Source: Gammaproteobacteria bacterium
Lineage (GTDB): Bacteria > Pseudomonadota > Gammaproteobacteria > Pseudomonadales > Oleiphilaceae
DNA: 64,000 nucleotides
Assembly (NCBI GenBank): GCA_002747055.1
Contig: PDSQ01000029.1
Coordinates: 62,001 to 126,000 of the forward strand
Direction: 5' to 3'
A program made the translations under genes and the position numbers. Position 1 is the first letter of the stretch; each line of letters opens with the position of its first letter. The notes under the pieces were generated by a model. That model saw nothing but the letters and a program-made list of their open reading frames with translations, ran no database searches and had not been told where the DNA came from. Positions 19,176-30,362 of this stretch are shown piece by piece.

Positions 19176-20315
19176 TTATTCAAGTACAAATCCCAGTGTT
19201 TTGAGCTTGTCAGCCAATTTCGGGCTCGTATTGTCCAGCATGACTTTAATAGTCCCAAATTCCCTGCGTACCGGATAGTCTTTTCTTACACGGTCAAAAT
19301 GACTGGCAAATTCGGTCGCAGCCAAATGCATTTTGTTTTTGAGTTTCCAATTATCGATCCGTACATCATAGGATGCCCGTATCGCCGTGGTTACAGCCCA
19401 GTCAGTATCCGCCTGGGAACTAAACCCGAGGGTGGTCAGAGGCGGCATCGGCAAAAACCGGGCTGCCTTGTTCGGCCCAGGCAATCCCAGGTATTGGCAT
19501 AGTTCCCGGCAAACAATTTCGGTTCCTTTCGCTTTGCCATCGAGGCTATAACCGGCGATATGCGGGGTGCCGATAATCACTTTCTCGAGCAGACGCGTCG
19601 CAATCGCCGGCTCATTTTCCCAAACATCCAGCACGACCCGAAAACCAGGCTGTTTTTCCAACTTTTGCAACAACGCCCCGTTATCGACCACCCTGCCCCG
19701 AGAAGAATTGATCAGCACCTGATTTTCCGATAATTGCATCAACACTTTCTGATCAATCAAATGTTCGGTCGCAAATTGTCCAGTCTTGGTCAGCGGAACA
19801 TGCAGAGAAATAATATCCGCCTTCAAAACGTCATCCAGGGACACCAATCCTCGCACCCCCATCCTGGCCAGTGGTGGATCATTGATTAACACCTCGACCC
19901 CGAGTTTTTTCAGTTTTTTCGCCAAGGCTCCGCCAATATGGCCGCAGCCAACAATGCCCACCGACTTTTCTTCGAGACGAATTTGATCGATCTCTGCAAG
20001 CACAGTCAGGCAACTAAAGATATACTCTACTACTGAAAGCGCATTGCAACCCGGCGCATTCGCGTACACGATGCCGTGTTGGTCTAGATAATCGCAATCG
20101 ATATGGTCTAAACCGATTGTGGCGGTACCGACAAATCGCACATTGGAGTCTTTTAATAAGGACTGATCAACCTGGGTCACAGATCTGATCAGCAGAATAT
20201 CCGCATCTTTAACCTGATTTGGCTCCAGCGATCGGCCAGGAACAGCATACACCTCTCCGATCGATGCAAAGAAATCTTTCAGCAACGGGATATTTTCATC
20301 GGCAACTATTTTCAC
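19176..20315 (-). CDS. pdxB: erythronate-4-phosphate dehydrogenase
   Basis: Second step of the DXP-dependent pyridoxal phosphate pathway: NAD-dependent oxidation of 4-phosphoerythronate. I chose the GTG at 20315, which gives KIVADENIP at the N-terminus as in known PdxB proteins and a length of 379 (E. coli 378). A longer frame from an ATG at 20396 adds 27 residues and runs into the preceding helicase gene. Motifs include GIVGCGHIGGALAKKL for NAD binding, NSSRG, a WENEP segment and the GTPHIAGYS catalytic His region. A C-terminal dimerisation domain follows. Confidence 0.93.
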   Translation of the reverse strand: MKIVADENIPLLKDFFASIGEVYAVPGRSLEPNQVKDADILLIRSVTQVDQSLLKDSNVRFVGTATIGLDHIDCDYLDQHGIVYANAPGCNALSVVEYIFSCLTVLAEIDQIRLEEKSVGIVGCGHIGGALAKKLKKLGVEVLINDPPLARMGVRGLVSLDDVLKADIISLHVPLTKTGQFATEHLIDQKVLMQLSENQVLINSSRGRVVDNGALLQKLEKQPGFRVVLDVWENEPAIATRLLEKVIIGTPHIAGYSLDGKAKGTEIVCRELCQYLGLPGPNKAARFLPMPPLTTLGFSSQADTDWAVTTAIRASYDVRIDNWKLKNKMHLAATEFASHFDRVRKDYPVRREFGTIKVMLDNTSPKLADKLKTLGFVLE

Positions 20316-20377
20316 TGGTTTGCCATTTTTTTGTTCATCTATCACCCATTGGCGACAGAGAGCCACAGTTTGACAAC

Positions 20378-21574
20378 TTAGTCTGCCTGCACACAATTCA
20401 GCTTCAATCCCAGGTAACTTTCGATATCTGGAATAGCAAATGCCTCATCTTCACAGGCGAGGGTAATCGCTATACCGGTCTTACCTGCCCGACCCGTGCG
20501 ACCAATTCTATGCACATAGTCTTCGGGATCATCAGGCAGGTTATAATTAATGACATGGGAAATATCGTCGACATGCAGCCCCCGACCCGCGACATCCGTC
20601 GCCACGATGACTTTCACTTTATTGTTCTTGAAGTTTTCAAGCACCTTTATACGACGACTTTGTGTCACCTCGCCAGAAAGCAGTTCGGCTCGAATGCGAT
20701 TTCTTGAAAGATATTTCTCAAGTTCTCTGGCAATATCCCGCCTGTTGGTAAATATGATGAACTTGCCGTCTGCATCTTGTTTCAACAAATCAACCAAAAC
20801 TCTACGTTTATTCTTTTTCTCGACAAGCAAGACAGTTTGCTCAATTGTCTCGGCCGCAACCGTATCGGATTTGATCTCGAGGTATTCCGCCTGACAGGTC
20901 CACTGAGACGCCAGATTAAGGACATCCTGATTGAAAGTGGCACTAAACAACAGGGTTTGTCTGTATTCACGGGCAGTGGTACGCCGCAAAATCCGTTTGA
21001 TATCGGGAATAAACCCCATATCCAGCATTCGGTCGGCTTCATCGATAATCAATACGTCAACCTGATCGAGATAGACATCGCCTTTTTCCAGAAAATCAAG
21101 CAACCGGCCGGGAGTCGCGACCAAAACATCTATCAAATAGTTTTGTAAACTGTCGCGTTGTTTTGCGTAGTTCATTCCGCCAACGGTCGAGAGTATATTA
21201 AACCCGGCCCTTGCATTCAGTTGCATGGCATCCTTTTCAATCTGAAGCGCCAGCTCGCGGGTCGGAGCCAGCACCAAAACTCTAGGCTCGCTGGCATAAC
21301 GTCTTTCTTTGGCTACAGGATTGCTCAACAGGTATTCAAAGGCGGTGATAAGGAAGGCGGCGGTCTTACCGGTACCGGTTTGGGCCCGGCCAATGACATC
21401 CTGCCCGGCCAGGGTGACAGGCAGCGTCTCCGCCTGGATAGGCGTGCATTTAATGAAACCGCAGGTGGTAATTGCGGCAAGTAATTCTGGATTGAGTTCA
21501 AGAGAATCAAAAGTGATCGCGTCACTTTCTCCGATATCCGGGTCTATCTCGTTTATTGCTGTTTGATCGGTCAC
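20378..21574 (-). CDS. rhlB: DEAD-box ATP-dependent RNA helicase, RhlB-like
   Basis: RNA helicase of 398 residues. The order of motifs is canonical: F..L.L..ELLAAI / GF..CTPIQ (Q motif), AQTGTGKT (I), APTRELA (Ia), TPGRLLD (Ib), DEAD (II), SAT (III), FTNRRD (IV), VATDVAGRGLHVD (V) and HRIGRTGRAG (VI). RhlB-type proteins work with RNase E in the degradosome. The assignment among DEAD paralogues is from overall resemblance. The stop lies downstream of the pdxB GTG region, and the start overlaps the end of epmC by 4 bp (ATGA type), so epmC-rhlB are coupled. Confidence 0.88.
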   Translation of the reverse strand: MTDQTAINEIDPDIGESDAITFDSLELNPELLAAITTCGFIKCTPIQAETLPVTLAGQDVIGRAQTGTGKTAAFLITAFEYLLSNPVAKERRYASEPRVLVLAPTRELALQIEKDAMQLNARAGFNILSTVGGMNYAKQRDSLQNYLIDVLVATPGRLLDFLEKGDVYLDQVDVLIIDEADRMLDMGFIPDIKRILRRTTAREYRQTLLFSATFNQDVLNLASQWTCQAEYLEIKSDTVAAETIEQTVLLVEKKNKRRVLVDLLKQDADGKFIIFTNRRDIARELEKYLSRNRIRAELLSGEVTQSRRIKVLENFKNNKVKVIVATDVAGRGLHVDDISHVINYNLPDDPEDYVHRIGRTGRAGKTGIAITLACEDEAFAIPDIESYLGLKLNCVQAD

Positions 21575-22176
21575 CCAAGTTCCTCTATATCGAATAACGC
21601 TTTCGTTAACGTCACCGAGGGTCGAAAATAAGACAGTAAAGCCTCACGGTATATGTCGGCGCGCTCAGGTAAACCGTCATCGAAATAGCGATATACCTGA
21701 GCCAAGATGTTTTGTTTAAACTGTAGTTCGGTTTTGGATCTTTCACCATTCAGGTTGTCGCTACTCACTCGAAAAGGCAGTCCGACCGATTGGCACAGTA
21801 TCCACTCGATCGCTTGCGGTTTGCTTTCCACCTGTTCGAAAACAGTTTGCTGCCGAACGGTACGGCCATCTGGTTGATACCAGTAACCATAATCCGTCTG
21901 GGTTCTTCGCTCCGGGCCTGCAATGCACCAATGGCTCACTTCATGCAATGCACTGCGGGGGTAGTCACGATAAAACACAATCCGGTGTAACCGGATGCCA
22001 TCGCAATGTTGCCTCGGCACCTCGCTCGATTGTTCTCTATCATCGGATACCAGAGCCTTGCCAGCCGGCAAATAAATTGGTTCTTCACCACCTGAGACAA
22101 GAATAGTCTGGTAGGTCTCCTTGAAAGCCAAGTTGAACAAGGCGATCAAGGTCTCGCAAATGTCTCTATCATCCAT
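21571..22176 (-). CDS. epmC: elongation factor P hydroxylase EpmC (YfcM family)
   Basis: Hydroxylates the beta-lysyl modification on elongation factor P. The chosen ATG (22176) gives 201 residues and an N-terminus resembling E. coli YfcM. A longer frame to 22275 would add 33 unrelated residues. The family's metal-site motif ALHEVSHWCIAG is present, followed by GYWYQPDGR, FE.VE.KPQA.EW and NLNGE. There is an insertion of about 20 residues before the metal motif relative to E. coli. It overlaps rhlB by 4 bp. EpmA, EpmB and efp are not in the window. Confidence 0.92.
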   Translation of the reverse strand: MDDRDICETLIALFNLAFKETYQTILVSGGEEPIYLPAGKALVSDDREQSSEVPRQHCDGIRLHRIVFYRDYPRSALHEVSHWCIAGPERRTQTDYGYWYQPDGRTVRQQTVFEQVESKPQAIEWILCQSVGLPFRVSSDNLNGERSKTELQFKQNILAQVYRYFDDGLPERADIYREALLSYFRPSVTLTKALFDIEELG

Positions 22177-22316
22177 CTTGGTACTGACACCTGTCGAACC
22201 TAGTGATTTATCACCATTGACTACAGACAAACCCGACCTACACCGAATACAATTAGCAAGTTTGAATACTATCACGGCTGAACGGGTTTAACACCTTTTC
22301 AGATCGGTTTTCATCG

Positions 22317-23735
22317 GTGGAGCAAACTTTGGTTCACACTCGATTTTTCCGGTTAAAATCTGAACTCCGCTCGATTCTTGCCATCGGTATTCCGATATTG
22401 GTCACGCAACTGGCGCAAATGGGTATGAACACTGCCGATGTTATAATGGCGGGCCATGTCGCAGCCGAGGATTTGGCAGCAGTCAGCATCGGTGCCAGCA
22501 TTTGGCTTCCGCTTGTGCTATTCATCACCGGCATTATGCTGATTACCAGCTCGTTAATCGCGCGCCATCATGGCGCCGGAGAATTTGGTCAAATACGCTA
22601 TACCGGTCAGCAAGCCATTTGGATGGGAGTCGCAACCGGGCTGATAGCCTGTTTGTTTTGCATCGAGGCCCACTGGATAATCGACTGGCTTGCAATTACG
22701 CCTGAAATGCGTAGTGGCAGCCTCCGCTATATGCATGGTCTAGCCTGGGGCGGCCCAGCCGTTGGCATCTATCTCGCTTTGCGCAACTATTGTGAGGGAC
22801 TATCCCAAACCAGGCCGGTGATGATGATTATGTTATTCGGACTGATTGCCAATATTCCACTCAATTACGTCTTTATCCATGGTACATTCGGTCTGCCCAG
22901 GATGGGTGGCCCCGGCTGTGGTATGGCCACTTCCCTGGTGTCATGGCTAATGGCATTGCTACTGGTTCTGCATATAAAAACCAACCGCCGATATGGTAAA
23001 CACGCTGTTTTCAACCAATTCACCAAGCCAGACTTACGTTTTCAGCGCTGCATTCTGGCGTTGGGCATCCCTATTGGAATCGCGATATTTTTTGAAGTTT
23101 CGCTGTTCAGTGCAATCTCGCTTCTGGTAGCCAAATACGGGGCTATCATTCTGTCTGCACATGAAATCGCCCGAAATCTAGCCGCCACCGTTTTTATGCT
23201 GCCACTAAGTATCGGCATGGCTATTACCGTAAGATCCGGTTATTTGCTGGGTGACAATAAACCCGAACTTGCTCATATTTCGAGCCTGACGGGAACGGCG
23301 ATGGCGGCAGCCCTGGCCGTTGTGTCATTTACCCTGACGATCATGTTTCGCGAAAACCTGGCCGCTATTTATTCAGACCAGGAGAAAGTCATCGAATTCG
23401 CCGCTTACATGCTACTCTTTACGGCTTTTTTCCAGGTCTCGGATGCTATTCAGGTATGCAGCGCCGGCGCTTTGCGAGCCCATAAGGATACGAGATTACC
23501 AATGCTGGCAACGTTTATTTCCTACTGGCTTATCGGGCTGCCTGTCGGCTATCTTTTTGCGGAAACACACTGGTTCCTACCGCCACTTGGAGCACCGGGC
23601 TATTGGCTGGGAGCGACAGCGGGACTGACCGTAGCGGCCGTACTCTTGTTAGCCCGGTATTTGATTATCAGTCGCCAACCACTGACAATCGGTACCGGGA
23701 TTCGAGAGACACAGTCAGCGCCCCAGGACAGATAA
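22317..23735 (+). CDS. MATE family multidrug/Na+ efflux protein (NorM/MdtK type)
   Basis: A 472-residue inner-membrane protein with about twelve helices in two related halves. The N-terminal segment GIPILVTQLAQMGMNTADVI and the PLNYVFIHG..G.P.MGGPGCG.AT block are typical of NorM/MdtK exporters, which expel cationic drugs by Na+ or H+ antiport. The best start is a GTG at 22317; no strong ribosome site is visible. It is divergent from epmC across about 140 bp. Confidence 0.9.
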   Translation: MEQTLVHTRFFRLKSELRSILAIGIPILVTQLAQMGMNTADVIMAGHVAAEDLAAVSIGASIWLPLVLFITGIMLITSSLIARHHGAGEFGQIRYTGQQAIWMGVATGLIACLFCIEAHWIIDWLAITPEMRSGSLRYMHGLAWGGPAVGIYLALRNYCEGLSQTRPVMMIMLFGLIANIPLNYVFIHGTFGLPRMGGPGCGMATSLVSWLMALLLVLHIKTNRRYGKHAVFNQFTKPDLRFQRCILALGIPIGIAIFFEVSLFSAISLLVAKYGAIILSAHEIARNLAATVFMLPLSIGMAITVRSGYLLGDNKPELAHISSLTGTAMAAALAVVSFTLTIMFRENLAAIYSDQEKVIEFAAYMLLFTAFFQVSDAIQVCSAGALRAHKDTRLPMLATFISYWLIGLPVGYLFAETHWFLPPLGAPGYWLGATAGLTVAAVLLLARYLIISRQPLTIGTGIRETQSAPQDR

Positions 23736-23835
23736 AAGGGTACGATCCAACCAGGTATAACTCGCATCGAGGTATTAAATCCGACCATTTTGCGATAAAG
23801 TGCAGGCTCAAAACACCCATTCAATTGACTGGCTT

Positions 23836-25752
23836 ATGACTCTAACACGTGCATTGTTTACTCCATTTTCATTTACCGCTCCGTTAACGCTGCTGCTAAT
23901 CTTGTTATTACCGGTTGCCACCACCACTGCCTCAGCGGCGGATATTTTTGCTGGCAACACTAGCTTGTCTCCGGCATTTGGAAGCGAATTTCTACCGGTA
24001 AATCAGGCATTTGTATTGACCGATACACCAGCCAAAGGCGGCTTGCGACTCACCTGGAAAATCACGCCCGGACACTATCTATACAAAGAACGCATGGCCT
24101 TTTCCGTCACTGGCAGCAATGCCAGCCTGGGCGAACCGGAATTTTCTATTGAAGGGGAACGCAAAAACGACCCGCATTTTGGTAAAGTCACTGTATTCCA
24201 TAGCGATGTCTCGGTTTTTTTACCGGTATATTTCAACTCCGGCACCGAAGCGACTATCAAGGCCCGCTATCAGGGATGTGCCGATGCCGGTTTATGTTAT
24301 CCGCCACAGATACGGTCGTTGCTGATTCTCAATGAATCTGCTTCTGCTGCGACGGCCGGTCTGACCCCAGCCAGAGTCACAGGTATGACATCAGGCGGCC
24401 ACGCCGCTGGCACCGGTGACAAGCTGACGGAACTTGCGTCGCTTGACTCGGCGAACAGCATTACGCAATTCCTGCAAAGTGCCTCGCTGATCATGATTGC
24501 CGGTCTGTTTTTCCTGCTAGGCATAGGGCTGACATTTACCCCCTGCGTGTTCCCAATGATCCCTATCGTTTCCTCTATCATCGTCGGCCAGACCAATCCG
24601 ACCGTAATCCGTTCGTCACTGCTGTCTTTGAGTTATGTACTAGGTATGGCGATCACTTATTCGCTGGCCGGCGTCGCTACCGGACTGCTCGGGGCAGGTG
24701 CCAACGCGCAGGCGATACTGCAATCCGAGCCGACTTTGATTGGCTTTGCCGTGCTTTTCTCGATTTTAGCCCTGGCGATGTTTGGCGTTTATGAACTCCA
24801 GTTACCCACCGGGCTAAGAGACAAACTTACCGCAACCAGCAACAAACTCAGTGGCGGCCAACTGGGTGCTGTTTTCGGCATCGGCGCTACTTCTGCACTT
24901 ATTGTCTCGCCCTGTGTTTCCGCTCCGCTGGCAGGTTCGTTAGTTTATATATCAACTACAGAAGATGCCCTGATTGGCGGCATCGCACTGTTTATGCTGG
25001 GTCTTGGTATGGGAGTACCGTTAATTGCGGTAGCGATTGGCGGCGGTAAACTGCTACCCAAGGCGGGTGCCTGGATGGACACCATCAAACAAGTGTTCGG
25101 ATTTCTTTTACTTGGTGTCGCGATCTGGTTGCTCAGTCGCTTGCTTTCCGATTTTGTCGTAATGCTATCGTGGGCGTTTCTGATAGGCACCATGGCAGTT
25201 GTATTGGGCGCTCTCGAAGCCGCTGAAACCGCCCCCCAAAGAGTCGTCAAAGCGATCGCTTTGTTTTTATTTATTTACGCAATCATGCTGATAATAGGAG
25301 CGTTCAGCCAAGCCTCAGATCCATTGAATCCACTCTCCGGCGTTACCGCTGGAGATAATCGACCCGCTGTCAGCGAGCAGTCGGACTTCGTGACCATTAC
25401 CTCCTCCAAAGAACTCACCTTGCAACTGCAACAGTCCACACGAAGCGGCAAGTTGACGCTGGTTGATTTTTACGCGGATTGGTGCGTAAGCTGCAAAGAA
25501 ATCCAAAAAAAAATCTTTGCCGCGCCTGATATAAGGCAAACTCTGGCAAACTTTCATTTAATCAAGGCGGACGTTACCCGAAACTCTCCGGAGAACATCG
25601 CACTGTTAAAACAATTTGATTTATTCGGCCCGCCAGCATTGCTGTTTTTCGATAAAAACGGCTCTGAGATAAAGACAATGCGCATTCAAGGTGATATAAG
25701 CAAAGTGGCTTTTTTGCACATACTTAACACTATGCTGGGTTCGGATGGTTGA
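23836..25752 (+). CDS. dsbD: thiol:disulfide interchange protein DsbD
   Basis: Carries reducing power from cytoplasmic thioredoxin across the inner membrane to periplasmic DsbC, DsbG and cytochrome c maturation. This is relevant for the c-type cytochromes of the cbb3 oxidase. The ATG at 23836 gives 638 residues with a clean signal peptide ending TASA-AD. The frame also runs upstream to a GTG at 23800. Three domains are visible: an N-terminal immunoglobulin-like domain with GCADAGLCYPP, a central eight-helix domain with FTPCVFP and VSPCVSAP, and a thioredoxin-like C-terminal domain with WCVSC (C550, C553). It ends 2 bp from the convergent cysG stop. Confidence 0.95.
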   Translation: MTLTRALFTPFSFTAPLTLLLILLLPVATTTASAADIFAGNTSLSPAFGSEFLPVNQAFVLTDTPAKGGLRLTWKITPGHYLYKERMAFSVTGSNASLGEPEFSIEGERKNDPHFGKVTVFHSDVSVFLPVYFNSGTEATIKARYQGCADAGLCYPPQIRSLLILNESASAATAGLTPARVTGMTSGGHAAGTGDKLTELASLDSANSITQFLQSASLIMIAGLFFLLGIGLTFTPCVFPMIPIVSSIIVGQTNPTVIRSSLLSLSYVLGMAITYSLAGVATGLLGAGANAQAILQSEPTLIGFAVLFSILALAMFGVYELQLPTGLRDKLTATSNKLSGGQLGAVFGIGATSALIVSPCVSAPLAGSLVYISTTEDALIGGIALFMLGLGMGVPLIAVAIGGGKLLPKAGAWMDTIKQVFGFLLLGVAIWLLSRLLSDFVVMLSWAFLIGTMAVVLGALEAAETAPQRVVKAIALFLFIYAIMLIIGAFSQASDPLNPLSGVTAGDNRPAVSEQSDFVTITSSKELTLQLQQSTRSGKLTLVDFYADWCVSCKEIQKKIFAAPDIRQTLANFHLIKADVTRNSPENIALLKQFDLFGPPALLFFDKNGSEIKTMRIQGDISKVAFLHILNTMLGSDG

Positions 25753-25754
25753 AT

Positions 25755-27152
25755 TTAATCGGGCCAGCGCAGTTGATCCCGCAACTTCACCACTTCTCCG
25801 ACAATGATCAGCACCGGCGTTTTAATTGGTTGTCCGGCTTTATTTTGCCCCTGCAATTTCATCACTATATTACCCAGCGTGCCGACTATCATACGCTGTT
25901 CGGCGGTGGTTCCTCTGGATATCAATGCCACTGGCATTGACTCACTCATTCCGTGCTCGACAAGCTTGCTCGAAATGGTCGGCAACCCCTTGAGTCCCAT
26001 ATAAAACACCAAAGTCTGCCCGAGCGAAATAAACTCCTGCCAAGGCAAATCACAGCTATCGTTTTTTAGATAGCCAGCGATAAATCGTACCGACTGGGCA
26101 TAATCACGATGCGTCAACGGAATGCCGAAATAGCAGGCGCAGCCATTCGCCGCACTGATACCTGGTACCACCTGAACGGGAATGCCGGCTTTAGCCAACT
26201 CTTCAACTTCCTCTCCGCCGCGACCAAATATAAAGGGATCACCGCCTTTCAATCTCAAAACTCGCTTACCCTGCCTGGCCAGCTCTACCAGTAACGAGTT
26301 AATGTCGTTTTGAGTCAGGGTATGACTGTTTCGTCGCTTACCGACATGTATTTTTTCCGCGTCTTGTCTAACTTTGGCCAATATAGGCTGGGACACAAGT
26401 CGATCATAGACAACGACATCCGCCTGACTGATCAACCTGAGCGCCCGTAAAGTCAACAGGTCAGGGTCTCCGGGACCGGCACCGACCAAATACACTTCCC
26501 CGGTGGCGGTGATTTTCGCGTTGTGCAGATGATCGGAAAGCATCGCTTCCGCCTCCGGTTCATTTCCGGAGTGAACCAGTTCGACAAAACGACCTTCCAG
26601 AACCAGCTCCCAGAATCTCATTCTGTCGGTCAATTCTGGAAATTTATCGTTCACCTGTTGTCTAAGGCGGGAAGCGATCTCGACCACTCTGCCATAACTG
26701 CCAGGAATTGCGGTTTCCAGCTTACTTCTGAGAAGGCGGGTCAACACAGGTAACTTGACACTGCTGGACACGGCCGCAATCACGGGAGACCGATTGACCA
26801 CGGAAGGAAAGATGTAGGTGCTCAGTGCAGCGTTATTCACCACGTTGACATGCAAATTGACCTGCTGCGCATCAAGAGCCACAACCTCATCCAGTGATGA
26901 TTCTGAAGCGGCGACGACAAGACTGTGCCCTTGCAGCAGGTTGACAGAATACCTATCAGACAACAATTTGACTTGTTCCGAGGTAACCAGTTCAGACAAA
27001 TCCGAAACCAGGTCACGCCCAACCAGGCTGACATGAGCCTGGGCCTGCAACAACAATTCAGCTTTTCGAGCCGCCTTTTCACCGGCTCCAACGACCAAGA
27101 CGGGCTTGTCTTTGACATTGAAATAAAGAGGCAAAAAGGCCATTTTTTCCAT
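25755..27152 (-). CDS. cysG: siroheme synthase CysG (uroporphyrinogen-III methyltransferase / precorrin-2 dehydrogenase / ferrochelatase)
   Basis: Trifunctional enzyme of 465 residues. The N-terminal part (about 1-215) is the Met8p-like dehydrogenase/ferrochelatase with an NAD-binding VVGAGEKAARKAELL. The C-terminal part is the SUMT methyltransferase with VYLVGAGPGDPDLLTLRAL, LRLKGGDPFIFGRGGEE and PGISAANGCA. It makes precorrin-2 and then siroheme for sulfite and nitrite reductases. Because no separate cobA/SUMT gene is in the window, it is the local candidate source of precorrin-2 for the adjacent cobalamin locus. It lies 10 bp downstream of serS. An in-frame ATG at 27143 is an alternative start. 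Confidence 0.96.
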   Translation of the reverse strand: MEKMAFLPLYFNVKDKPVLVVGAGEKAARKAELLLQAQAHVSLVGRDLVSDLSELVTSEQVKLLSDRYSVNLLQGHSLVVAASESSLDEVVALDAQQVNLHVNVVNNAALSTYIFPSVVNRSPVIAAVSSSVKLPVLTRLLRSKLETAIPGSYGRVVEIASRLRQQVNDKFPELTDRMRFWELVLEGRFVELVHSGNEPEAEAMLSDHLHNAKITATGEVYLVGAGPGDPDLLTLRALRLISQADVVVYDRLVSQPILAKVRQDAEKIHVGKRRNSHTLTQNDINSLLVELARQGKRVLRLKGGDPFIFGRGGEEVEELAKAGIPVQVVPGISAANGCACYFGIPLTHRDYAQSVRFIAGYLKNDSCDLPWQEFISLGQTLVFYMGLKGLPTISSKLVEHGMSESMPVALISRGTTAEQRMIVGTLGNIVMKLQGQNKAGQPIKTPVLIIVGEVVKLRDQLRWPD

Positions 27153-27162
27153 AAGTAAACCC

Positions 27163-28859
<1,697 letters not shown>

Positions 28860-29107
28860 CATATTAGACCCTGAAAAAGCCAAAAACACCCACTTTGGCA
28901 ATCTGCTACCGAAAGGCACGCAATAAACAGCCGCGTTCCGAGCGGCCGACAGTTTAAACCAGATACTTCGTTATTGGTAATCCAAATTGGCAATTCCAAC
29001 CACCCGGTAAACACTACAATGCTGAAGCGAGCATACTTTATGCCCTGCCCTTGTATCACACCGCCTTGTCGCTAGTCCTAGAAGTATACGTTACGATTTA
29101 GGCACCA

Positions 29108-30325
29108 CTACTGACTTGTGCACTCTTGTTGACGGTGTGCCAATGGCACTTCATCCCCCATTCTGGCAATGCGTTCTTTTTCCTGATCGAGAATTTCCTG
29201 CGGAAATTGCCGCATAAAGCAATTGCAAATGCCATCGCCAATCATGGTTCTTGGCCCAAGCGGGTGACCTATATGCTTGTATATCGCATGAGAGTGGCCA
29301 TGCGAATGGTCGTGTGAATGGTTATGCAAGTGATTGTCTGAGTGCTTTGAGTGTGTATGAGTGTCGGGATGAGTGTGAAGAGGGCTGTGAGAATGAGTAT
29401 GGGCATGATGACCACTGTCTTCCTGATCAGCTCCAGGGTTGTGCGGATCAAATTCCGCATGATGATGATGCACATTGACCTCACCGGCGGCAAGTCGGCG
29501 TTTGAAGGATGACATCAGATTATCAGGCATCGCCTGCACCTGACCGGTCATAATTTCACGTACACGTACTTCAAATGCATCGATGACTTTTTCATGATCG
29601 TTGAGATAAGGTGTTTTGATAAACTCGATATCCGGCATCCGCTTCGCCACGAGATCCACATAGCCATAAATACGTTTTATCAATCTACCGGTAAACAGAA
29701 AATAAGGTGCCACCACTATTTTCTTGAAGCCCAGTTTTGCCAGACGTTCCAGACCTTCGCCCACAGAGGGATAGGTAACCCCGGAATACACTGTATCCGC
29801 CCAGCCAAAGCCCATATTCTCGTTGACAATGCGGGTGAGTTTCGCCACTTCTGCATTGGCCATAGTGTCAGAAGTACCGCGCCCGACCACAACCAGCATG
29901 GTGTCATAAAGTTGATCGGGGTGATTGTCTGGGTCTATGCCAAGCGATTCGTAGATGCGAGTTTGAAATGCGTCGATCATGGCCTGATGCAAGCCCAGTT
30001 CGTTACCATAGGCGATCTTCACATTGCCCTGCTTCTCGGCAAAGGTCGTCAGTACCGAGGGAATATCGTTCTTTGCATGAGTCGCGGCAAACAACATCCC
30101 CGGAACGGCATAGATTTCTTCGACGCCCTGACCGATCAGCGCGTTCAATCCCATATGAATATTCGGCGCAGAAAACTCGAGAAAACCATACTCAATAGGT
30201 ATATCCGGAAATCGTTGTCTAAGCCTCTTGGCAACACGACCAAACTCACGTTCTGCACCCTTGTCCCGGCTGCCATGCCCGCAGACCATAATGCCCTGTT
30301 TTGTTCCCGCTGATCGATCAGCCAT
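29108..30325 (-). CDS. cbiX: sirohydrochlorin/precorrin-2 cobaltochelatase CbiX, two-domain form with His-rich tail
   Basis: A 405-residue CbiX-type chelatase, predicted to insert cobalt into sirohydrochlorin early in the pathway. The first half holds both expected catalytic His residues, in GHGSRDKG (near 17) and MLFAATHAKNDIP (near 83). The second half repeats the fold, but the equivalent positions read VGRGTSD and LFTGRLIKR, so the active site there appears lost. Residues about 285-360 carry roughly 25 His, a likely metal store. The C-terminus has a GHPLGPR block and a CNC pair that may bind a cofactor. It is the last gene of the minus-strand cobalamin locus. It could instead serve siroheme, but CysG already covers that. 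Confidence 0.9.
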   Translation of the reverse strand: MADRSAGTKQGIMVCGHGSRDKGAEREFGRVAKRLRQRFPDIPIEYGFLEFSAPNIHMGLNALIGQGVEEIYAVPGMLFAATHAKNDIPSVLTTFAEKQGNVKIAYGNELGLHQAMIDAFQTRIYESLGIDPDNHPDQLYDTMLVVVGRGTSDTMANAEVAKLTRIVNENMGFGWADTVYSGVTYPSVGEGLERLAKLGFKKIVVAPYFLFTGRLIKRIYGYVDLVAKRMPDIEFIKTPYLNDHEKVIDAFEVRVREIMTGQVQAMPDNLMSSFKRRLAAGEVNVHHHHAEFDPHNPGADQEDSGHHAHTHSHSPLHTHPDTHTHSKHSDNHLHNHSHDHSHGHSHAIYKHIGHPLGPRTMIGDGICNCFMRQFPQEILDQEKERIARMGDEVPLAHRQQECTSQ

Positions 30326-30362
30326 ATTCGTTCTCCGCTTGTTTATCGCTCAAGATGTTCGC

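Noticed and set aside
20316..20396. 27-residue N-terminal extension of PdxB from an ATG
   Set aside because: It overlaps the helicase gene and is not found in known PdxB proteins; the GTG at 20315 gives the expected start and length.
28860..29107. possible fluoride riboswitch upstream of crcB
   Set aside because: I looked on the minus strand for the conserved GG.GAUGG and UGAUG.CUCC blocks and did not find them in the right order.
29269..29493. CAC/CAT-rich tract that looks like a DNA repeat
   Set aside because: It encodes the His-rich segment of CbiX; spacing is irregular and follows codons, so it is not a separate repeat or CRISPR array.
29594..30313. 239-codon open frame opposite cbiX
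   Set aside because: Antisense shadow of cbiX with no recognisable domain or ribosome site.
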